From Candidatus Latescibacteria bacterium 4484_7 (GTDB taxonomy: Bacteria > Krumholzibacteriota > Krumholzibacteriia > Krumholzibacteriales > Krumholzibacteriaceae), in NCBI GenBank assembly GCA_002085285.1, contig NATK01000126.1, forward strand, positions 1 to 5,253: 5,253 nt of DNA, in the 5' to 3' direction. This document shows, piece after piece, positions 1-5,253 of this stretch (position 1 is the stretch's first letter; the number at the start of each line of letters is the position of its first letter). The notes beneath the pieces are model-generated. The model searched no databases and was not told the DNA's origin. It saw only the letters and a list, made by a program, of their open reading frames with translations. Position numbers and translations under genes: made by a program.

Positions 1-462
1 ATGATCGAAGCCCTGATCGGTGCCGTGAGGATATCGAAGCCGTCGCTTCTCACGAGAGCGTGGGAGGATTCGTGGAGCAACCTGTTTTCACATGTCATAC
101 AGTTAATCCTATCTTCACGGAAGAGCTCGGAGCTTGTCATCGGCAATCTCCTCGGTGGTATCAGCCTGCCTCCGGAAGTCGATCGCGAAACGATTCTTTG
201 CATCAATCCGGGCTCTACCTCTACGAAGGTTGCACTTTTCAAGGGCCTAGAAGAGGTCGCCGCAGACGAGGTGCACCTACCGCCTGATTATCCTGACAGC
301 ATCGAAAACAGGGCGGATGGGATAGTGCGCTGGCTGGAGAAGAAGGGGCTTTCGTTAAGGAGCGTTTCGCAGGCACGACGGCTTCGACTGCGGCGTGCGA
401 TGACGACAGTGGCGAGGGTGTGCTCGTTACAACGACCGATCCCGTCTCGACAGACGAAATGA
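1..462 (+). pseudogene. buk: Butyrate kinase N-terminal fragment, out of frame with the rest of the gene
   Basis: This frame-1 segment carries the start of a butyrate kinase (ASKHA fold; acyl-phosphate + ADP to acid + ATP). Seen: ILCINPGSTSTKVALF at about 199-246 is the family's N-terminal phosphate-binding motif. It is followed by a helix ending WLEKKGLSLRSVS (to about 369), which matches the family layout. After that the frame loses all similarity, becomes Arg-rich and stops at 460-462, while homology resumes in frame 3. No ATG, GTG or TTG lies just before the NPGSTSTK motif, where a normal Buk would start. The frame is open back to base 1, and its ATG at 1 sits at the window edge, so the true start is unknown. 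Residues 1-63 are not recognised and may belong to an upstream extension, an upstream gene or decayed sequence. Confidence is high that 199-370 is Buk-derived and low for the limits. Confidence 0.7.
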
Positions 463-2168
463 TTGCCTGCGCGAGGCTCACCGGCATAAGGAAGCTCCTT
501 AGAGACGGCAGCGGCGCACACTACCTCAATCACAAGGCAGTTCACCGATTCGTAAGTTCAATTCTGGACAAGCGTTCAGACGAGCTTGTAACGATAACGG
601 CTCATATCGGCGGCGGAATCTCGATAGCGAGGCACGAGGGAAACGTAGTGAGAGATGTGATAAATGCGTTTTCCGGGATTCCCAGCGCCAACAGGAGCGG
701 TAACATTCCCCTCGATATAGCACTTAGAAAGATTGACGAGGGTGAATTAAGTGTACCTGAGCTGAAAAAATATCTATACCGCGAGGGTGGATTGATCGAC
801 CTTACGGGAACCAACGATTTCCGGGCGCTTCTGCACTTCAGAGATTCGGGTTCTTCGAGGGAGCAGCGTGAGAAGATAGAGCTGGTCATCGAATTCTATT
901 CGAAAAACATCGCAGGCGCGGTCATGAGCCTTTCTGCGATAGAGGAGTATATAGATGTGATCACTCTGACGGGTGGCATCGCAAAAAGCAGCGAGTTCAC
1001 ATCGTTCGTCAAGCGAAAGCTTTATCCCTATTTCCCAGCGGTCGTCGTGCCGGGATCGCTCGAGCATGAGTCGATGGTCGCTGGACAGCTAATGGCGAAG
1101 TTCGTTCCTCATTATATCAAAAACTACGTCGAAGAGAGGGACAAGCTGAGGGAACAGCGGGAGCGTGAGGAGCGAATAATAGAGACGGAGATATTCCCCA
1201 ATCCTCACTTCAGGAAAAAGGAGAACACCCCCGTAACGAGTCTCGACGAGCTGATCTATCTCGCAAGGGGACTCGTTGCCAAGCACAGGGTGCCCACTGT
1301 TGCCATAGTAGGTGCGGAGAACGAGGACGCCGTTGTGGCAGCGAAACAGGCAAACGAAGAGGGAAGATATCCGATAGCGAGGTTTGTTCTCATAGGCGAT
1401 TTCTACGAGATAAACAAGCTGGCATGGGAGTTCGACATCAAGGTCGACGGGAAGAACTACTCCATAATCGATTCAAAGACACCTGTGGATACCGCGCTCG
1501 ACCTCTACGAAGCGGGAAAGATAGATCTATTGATGAAGGGCGGCGTGAAAACGGAGCAGATAATGAGAGGCACGTTGAAACGTCTCAAGGAAATGGGCAG
1601 ACTCAAGAAGGGCAAGATCTACAGCCATGTGGGTGTATTTCAGATCCCCACTTACCCCAAACTCCTCCTCGTCACCGACGCGGCGGTCAACCCGAGGCCG
1701 GACAGGGAACAGAAGAAGAAGATCCTCGAGAATGCACTTATGGTGACAAAGATTCTAAATATTTCCAAACCCAAGGTTGCGGTTATATCCGCCGTCGAGA
1801 CGACCAACCCGAGCGTGGAATCTTCCGTCGAGGCGAATGAATTCGCCGCGATGTACGCGGACACAGACGACTGTATCGTCGAAGGGCCTCTTTCGCTCGA
1901 TGTGGCGATTGACCCGCATTCCGCCGCCGAAAAGAAATACCAGGGGAAAATCAGGGGGAATGCCGATATTCTTCTCATGCCCGATATCGAGGCGGGCAAC
2001 GTCGTCTACAAAGCACTCACCGTCTCATCCGGCGCCTACCTCGCCGGCGCGGTAGTTGGTGCGGGGATACCCATAATCCTCACTTCGAGGGGCGATTCGG
2101 CTCGTTCGAAACTTGCGTCGATCTCCCTCGCCTGCGTCATAGCACTGAGGCAGGGTACGATCTCATGA
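420..2168 (+). CDS. Butyrate kinase (C-terminal part) fused to complete phosphate butyryltransferase
   Basis: Numbering is from the GTG at 420; 582 residues. Residues 5-230 are the body of butyrate kinase: DPVSTDEM at 7-14, AHIGGGIS at 61-68, NRSGNIP at 91-97, GTNDFR at 130-135 and ITLTGGIA at 181-188. Residues 233-262 form a highly charged, probably helical linker. Residues 263-582 are a full-length phosphate acetyl/butyryl transferase (acyl-CoA + Pi to acyl-phosphate + CoA): LMKGGVKT 371-378, SHVGVFQIP 402-410, VTDAAVNPRPD 418-428, EGPLSLD 488-494, the signature from ADILL (515) to NVVYK (531), and LTSRGDS 554-560. The pair would make ATP from butyryl- or branched acyl-CoA in the cytosol. 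The GTG at 420 is a formal start only: homology extends a few codons upstream in frame 3 (about 385), and the purine-rich GCGAGG before it is only 2 bases away. The Buk N-terminus is in frame 1, so this is probably the downstream part of a frameshifted gene. Ptb is judged intact from its motifs. Acyl specificity cannot be read from the sequence. Confidence 0.85.
   Translation: MLVTTTDPVSTDEMIACARLTGIRKLLRDGSGAHYLNHKAVHRFVSSILDKRSDELVTITAHIGGGISIARHEGNVVRDVINAFSGIPSANRSGNIPLDIALRKIDEGELSVPELKKYLYREGGLIDLTGTNDFRALLHFRDSGSSREQREKIELVIEFYSKNIAGAVMSLSAIEEYIDVITLTGGIAKSSEFTSFVKRKLYPYFPAVVVPGSLEHESMVAGQLMAKFVPHYIKNYVEERDKLREQREREERIIETEIFPNPHFRKKENTPVTSLDELIYLARGLVAKHRVPTVAIVGAENEDAVVAAKQANEEGRYPIARFVLIGDFYEINKLAWEFDIKVDGKNYSIIDSKTPVDTALDLYEAGKIDLLMKGGVKTEQIMRGTLKRLKEMGRLKKGKIYSHVGVFQIPTYPKLLLVTDAAVNPRPDREQKKKILENALMVTKILNISKPKVAVISAVETTNPSVESSVEANEFAAMYADTDDCIVEGPLSLDVAIDPHSAAEKKYQGKIRGNADILLMPDIEAGNVVYKALTVSSGAYLAGAVVGAGIPIILTSRGDSARSKLASISLACVIALRQGTIS
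1116..1205 (+). other. Charged linker between the kinase and phosphotransacylase domains
   Basis: These roughly 30 codons encode a Glu/Arg/Lys-rich stretch (YVEERDKLREQREREERI and following) predicted by eye to be a helix or short coiled coil. Free-standing butyrate kinases often end in a comparable charged tail, so the linker may be the ancestral Buk C-terminus read through into Ptb. It has no stop codon and no internal start with a good Shine-Dalgarno, so the two domains are translated as one chain here. Confidence 0.6.
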
Positions 2169-2170
2169 AA

Positions 2171-2177
2171 GAAGGTG
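2171..2177 (+). promoter_or_regulatory. Ribosome binding site of sppA
   Basis: GAAGGTG lies 7 bases before the ATG at 2185, a normal Shine-Dalgarno distance. It falls in the 16-base gap after the Buk-Ptb stop at 2166-2168. This spacing favours the ATG at 2185 as the sppA start and suggests translation from a shared transcript. No separate promoter can be placed in the gap. Confidence 0.55.
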
Positions 2178-2184
2178 CAGAAAG

Positions 2185-3930
2185 ATGGGAAACAAGAGAA
2201 GTAAGCTCGTACTTCTGATAATCCTTGTTATCTTCCTCGTCATTGTTCCACTTATCGCCGTCATGAACATGAAACCGTCGAAACCCCCGAAGATTCACGG
2301 CAAGAGGGCAATCGTCGTAAGTATCCGGGGAGAGCTTCTCGATTATCCTGGGCCTTTTTCGCCGGGGCTCATCTTCGGCAAGCGTCCGGTAACGGTGACC
2401 GACATCGTCGAATGCCTCGACAGGGCCTCCGGGGACAAGAATATCAAGGCGCTGGTATTGAAGCTGTATCCAGTGGCGGCCGGCGTGGCGAAATGCGAAG
2501 AGATAGAAGATGCGGTTAAACGCTTCAAGAATAGCGGAAAGGATGTCTATGCCTTCTCACCTCTGATCTATGGATACGAATACCTCATTGCCTCTGCGGC
2601 TGATTCGGTCTTCATGCCTCCGAGCGGCTATCTCTTGATTCCAGGCGTGGCTTCGAGTGCCACCTTCTTCAAGGGGACGTTCGACAAGCTCGGCATAAAG
2701 CCGAATTTCCACCGAATCGAACGATACAAGTCTGCTCCAGAGATGTACACGGAGAAAAGTCGTACCGCACCATCGAGAGAGATGACGGATTGGTTGCTGA
2801 AGGACATATACAACAACCTCGTCAGTTCGATAGCGGAGAATCGTTCGGTCGACCGAAACAAGGTGAAGGCGTGGATCGACAGGGCGATCTACAGCCCTGC
2901 GACGGCGGCCGATTACGGGCTTATCGACAGGGTGAAGCACTGGGATGAGATTGCCGATTCGTTTAAGAAGCGTCAAATCACGATGATCAGCCTGAGCAGA
3001 TATATGGCAGAGACGAGAAGGTCGCCCCTTCTGAGCGGTGAAAAGATCGCCGTCGTCCATGCACAGGGGGTCATAGCGATGGGGAGGAGCGGATTCGATC
3101 TCCCCTACGGTTCGAGAATGGGGTCGGAAAGTGTGATGAGGGAACTCAGGCGAGTCAGGGAAGACGGAACCGTCAAGGCGGTGGTTCTTAGGGTCGATTC
3201 GCCCGGAGGTGACGCCAATGCCAGCGATATGATCTCGAGAGAGGTAGAGATAACGAGAAAGGTAAAGCCCGTGGTTGTCTCGATGTCAGATGTCGCCGCC
3301 TCGGGTGGATACGAGATCTCTTTCAGAGCGAACAAAATCGTTGCCATGCCGGGAACATTAACAGGTTCGATCGGCTCCTTCCTCGGCAAGTTCAACATGA
3401 AGGGTTTCTACGATAAGATCGGGATGACGAAGGATGAAATGGCTTACGGCGAAAAGGCTCTGATGTTCTCAGACTACAGGGATTTTTCGCCTGCCGAATG
3501 GAAGGCGATAAAAGAGGAACACTGGAAGTTCTACAGACATTGGATAGCCGAAGTGGCTCGCTACAGAAGAATGAGTGTGGCGAGAGTCGATTCCCTGGGT
3601 AGGGGAAGGGTTTGGATGGGTGACCAGGCGCTGGCCAACGGACTTATCGATGAGCTCGGCGGCCTCGACAGGGCAATCGCGATAGCGCGCGATCTCGCCG
3701 GAATAAAGGATTCGACCAAGGTGTCGGTGGTTCATTATCCGGGTACGATGTCTTACCTCAAGGAGCTTTTCTCGAGAGATTCGATCGACGACCTGATCCT
3801 TTACAATCTCTACAGAGTTTTGAACCGAAAGGAAGAAAGCCCTGCAGTATTCATGCGTATGATGAATTACGGCGGGACAGAGAGGACAGGGCTTCGTCAG
3901 AGGGCGATTGAGCTCCTGCTCGATCGCTGA
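2185..3930 (+). CDS. sppA: Signal peptide peptidase SppA, long (67K) type
   Basis: This is a 581-residue protease IV/SppA (peptidase family S49), which cuts signal peptides left in the inner membrane after secretion. Residues 8-27 form one hydrophobic anchor after a basic start (GNKRSK), so the catalytic part should face the periplasm. It has the duplicated S49 architecture of the long form, close to the E. coli protein's 618 residues. The N-terminal repeat carries RYKSAPE with Lys182, matching the general base Lys209 of E. coli. The C-terminal repeat carries LRVDSPGGD (335-343) and DVAASGGYEIS (369-379), with nucleophile Ser373 matching Ser409. TLTGSIGSF (391-399) and GRVWMGDQALANGLIDELGG (474-493) are further family motifs. 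Nothing is truncated. The start is supported by a Shine-Dalgarno 7 bases upstream and by the position of the anchor. It follows the Buk-Ptb gene by 16 bases, so co-transcription is likely although the functions are unrelated. The homology call is very secure; membrane topology is inferred from the family. Confidence 0.96.
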   Translation: MGNKRSKLVLLIILVIFLVIVPLIAVMNMKPSKPPKIHGKRAIVVSIRGELLDYPGPFSPGLIFGKRPVTVTDIVECLDRASGDKNIKALVLKLYPVAAGVAKCEEIEDAVKRFKNSGKDVYAFSPLIYGYEYLIASAADSVFMPPSGYLLIPGVASSATFFKGTFDKLGIKPNFHRIERYKSAPEMYTEKSRTAPSREMTDWLLKDIYNNLVSSIAENRSVDRNKVKAWIDRAIYSPATAADYGLIDRVKHWDEIADSFKKRQITMISLSRYMAETRRSPLLSGEKIAVVHAQGVIAMGRSGFDLPYGSRMGSESVMRELRRVREDGTVKAVVLRVDSPGGDANASDMISREVEITRKVKPVVVSMSDVAASGGYEISFRANKIVAMPGTLTGSIGSFLGKFNMKGFYDKIGMTKDEMAYGEKALMFSDYRDFSPAEWKAIKEEHWKFYRHWIAEVARYRRMSVARVDSLGRGRVWMGDQALANGLIDELGGLDRAIAIARDLAGIKDSTKVSVVHYPGTMSYLKELFSRDSIDDLILYNLYRVLNRKEESPAVFMRMMNYGGTERTGLRQRAIELLLDR

Positions 3931-3971
3931 GATGGTCGGTTGTCTAAGCATCGAAATACCGATGGTAATGA
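3931..3971. other. Short convergent intergenic gap between sppA and the beta-barrel gene
   Basis: The 41 bases between the two convergent stop codons contain no coding signal and no convincing intrinsic terminator. Only a 5-base stem (TCGGT at 3936-3940 with ACCGA at 3958-3962, 17-base loop) is visible, with no T-run after it. Transcripts from both sides probably overlap here or end by Rho. Confidence 0.5.
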
Positions 3972-5253
3972 TCAAAATGCAAATCTGAGATCCGCGGTGG
4001 CACTTCTCAAATAAGAAAGAGACAGGTCGGATTTCGTGTATAGGTCGATGAAGAACCTATCCTTCACATCGAAGGCAAACCCCAGTGTGAGATATTTTAG
4101 ACCTTCGAATCTTTCATTCTCGTTTCCCGTCAATTCGTACGGAATCATCGACCCGTAGCATGTAGCGTGGCTGCCTTGCAGGGCTCCACGATTTGAGACT
4201 CTGAGGTAATACTCCTCCGGCGAAGCTGCCGGGATCGGCACATTCTTGTCGAAATAGTGGTGATATGAAAGTGCAACGTAATACCCTGCATAGAAAGAGA
4301 AGTATCTGACGGGTATGAATTCGAAGGCGATGGGGAAGCCGATTGATGCGCTGATGTCCTTTGAAGAGATCAGGTGAAGCTCCCTCGAGGAAAGTGCAGT
4401 AACCGTATCGGTCTCGTGTATTTTATTGAAATGGATCAAAGGCTTCTCCGATATCCATTCCCCTGAGTACGAGGAACGGACCCCGCCGGTGATATACATC
4501 TTATTGCCCAACCTGTATCTCTTCCCTGTCTTAAGCATGATTGCGACCCCGTCCAGGTTGCCACTGCATTTGAAGCCCGAGCTGTTCATCAAGTCATCAT
4601 CAGTGCTCCAATCGTAGTAATCGTTGTTTATCAGCCACCTGGCGGAATATCTGGAGAATGAGTAACTCGAACTGAAATATACGATGAAGCCCGAGTGTAG
4701 AAATTGCCTCGTTTCGAACTGCATCGACCAAATGTTACCCCGATTGTTCTCTCTGGTTATTTCTTCACTGAAGTCATGGTCGGTGAGGATCTCCATGTTG
4801 TTGTAATCCGTTCTGGATTGTGCTTCATCGTACATTGAGATATGAGAGGCATCATTCCTCGAGATACTCAGGGAATATTCATTCCTCGGCCTGCCTTTTT
4901 CCAGCCTGAGAAGGGAAAGTTCGATGGAAGGTTCGAACCTTCTCCACGTTTTTTCCTGCTCGGCATATCTTTTATTTATTCGGTCCAGAAGTGCCCGGTC
5001 GTCTTTTATATAATAGTGTACCGTTATGTCATTCCTATGACTTGTATCTTTTTTGTAGGTGTCGTCGATTCTAAATTTCAGGCCCACTATCGTCTCTCGA
5101 GATATGTATCTCGCTATGTTTATGTTTGCAGTGAGATACTCTTCGTAATGCCTATTTGTCCATTGGTCCTTTTCGACGCTCGGGAATTTAGAGTCGATGT
5201 ATTGATAGTATCTTATGTTGTTGTCGTCTGTGTTTTTTATGTGCCATCCCGCA
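3972..5253 (-). CDS. Unrecognised outer-membrane beta-barrel-like protein, 5'-partial
   Basis: The minus-strand frame is open from the window edge (first full codon at 5250-5252) to a TGA at 3972-3974, giving 426 residues without an N-terminus. I do not recognise a named family. The sequence is rich in Tyr, Phe, Ser and Asn and shows alternating hydrophobic/polar segments typical of membrane beta-strands, for example FIVYFSSSYSFSRYSARWL, YFSFYAGYYVALSYHHYF, YLTLGFAFDV and FFIDLYTKSDLSLSYL. Strands are separated by charged loops. It ends LRFAF, with the C-terminal Phe expected of outer-membrane proteins inserted by the BAM complex. A GTG at 5087 could be read as a start, but the 55 codons upstream are open and have the same strand-like character (YLTANINIARYI), so the gene most likely starts outside the window and its signal peptide is not seen. 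It converges on sppA with a 41-base gap. A soluble beta-rich protein is less likely. Function is unknown. Confidence 0.75.
   Translation of the reverse strand, partial: AGWHIKNTDDNNIRYYQYIDSKFPSVEKDQWTNRHYEEYLTANINIARYISRETIVGLKFRIDDTYKKDTSHRNDITVHYYIKDDRALLDRINKRYAEQEKTWRRFEPSIELSLLRLEKGRPRNEYSLSISRNDASHISMYDEAQSRTDYNNMEILTDHDFSEEITRENNRGNIWSMQFETRQFLHSGFIVYFSSSYSFSRYSARWLINNDYYDWSTDDDLMNSSGFKCSGNLDGVAIMLKTGKRYRLGNKMYITGGVRSSYSGEWISEKPLIHFNKIHETDTVTALSSRELHLISSKDISASIGFPIAFEFIPVRYFSFYAGYYVALSYHHYFDKNVPIPAASPEEYYLRVSNRGALQGSHATCYGSMIPYELTGNENERFEGLKYLTLGFAFDVKDRFFIDLYTKSDLSLSYLRSATADLRFAF

Noticed and set aside
1424..1840. A 138-codon plus-strand open frame in a second frame across the Ptb domain.
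   Set aside because: It overlaps strongly conserved Ptb motifs in frame 3, and its translation is a low-quality Arg/Gly/Gln-rich product.
2165..2218. An ATG overlapping the Buk-Ptb stop (ATGA at 2165-2168) opens a 17-codon frame ahead of sppA.
   Set aside because: The frame is very short, has no good Shine-Dalgarno of its own, and overlaps the well-supported sppA start at 2185.
2557..3060. A 167-codon minus-strand open frame inside sppA.
   Set aside because: It is antisense to the conserved SppA N-terminal domain, including the Lys182 region, and its Arg/His/Val-rich composition is typical of shadow frames.
3936..3962. A possible hairpin terminator between the convergent genes.
   Set aside because: The stem is only 5 bases with a 17-base loop and no T-run on either strand, too weak to call.
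3469..3975. A 168-codon minus-strand open frame across the 3' half of sppA.
   Set aside because: It lies opposite a securely identified sppA with conserved motifs, and its translation resembles no known protein. It is an antisense shadow.
5085..5087. GTG as the start codon of the minus-strand beta-barrel gene.
   Set aside because: The frame stays open for 55 more codons to the window edge with the same strand-like composition, and only a weak purine-rich stretch precedes the GTG.

Overview
The window holds three protein-coding regions and almost no intergenic space. It looks like chromosomal DNA of a diderm bacterium. A convergent gene encodes a product with outer-membrane beta-barrel character and a C-terminal Phe. 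Codon use mixes AGA/AGG, ATA and TCG with moderate GC, which resembles several uncultivated fermentative phyla, but I cannot assign a taxon from this sequence alone. I see no RNA gene, CRISPR array, insertion sequence or phage hallmark.

Left part (1-2168, + strand): a butyrate kinase (Buk) joined to a phosphate butyryltransferase (Ptb) in one reading unit. The Buk N-terminus (P-loop-like NPGSTSTK) lies in frame 1, about 190-370. The rest of Buk and the whole Ptb domain lie in frame 3, from about 385 to 2168. The switch of frame falls exactly where about 40 conserved Buk residues should be. One out-of-frame deletion of 3k+1 bases would explain both the shift and the loss. The kinase half therefore looks broken, by a real mutation or by an assembly error, while the Ptb half is intact. 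The first ~190 bases are open in two frames and are not recognised.

Middle (2185-3930, + strand): a complete long-form signal peptide peptidase SppA. It begins 17 bases after the Buk-Ptb stop with a plausible ribosome binding site, so the two are probably co-transcribed. It has one N-terminal membrane anchor and both catalytic residues (Lys182, Ser373).

Right part (3972-5253, - strand): the C-terminal 426 residues of an unrecognised beta-strand-rich, probably outer-membrane protein, convergent with sppA across 41 bases. Its 5' end is outside the window.

How they work together: Ptb plus Buk would convert an acyl-CoA (butyryl- or branched-chain) to acyl-phosphate and then to free acid plus ATP, as in amino-acid or sugar fermentation. 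SppA degrades leftover signal peptides in the inner membrane. No functional link between the acyl-CoA module, SppA and the outer-membrane protein is evident beyond position.
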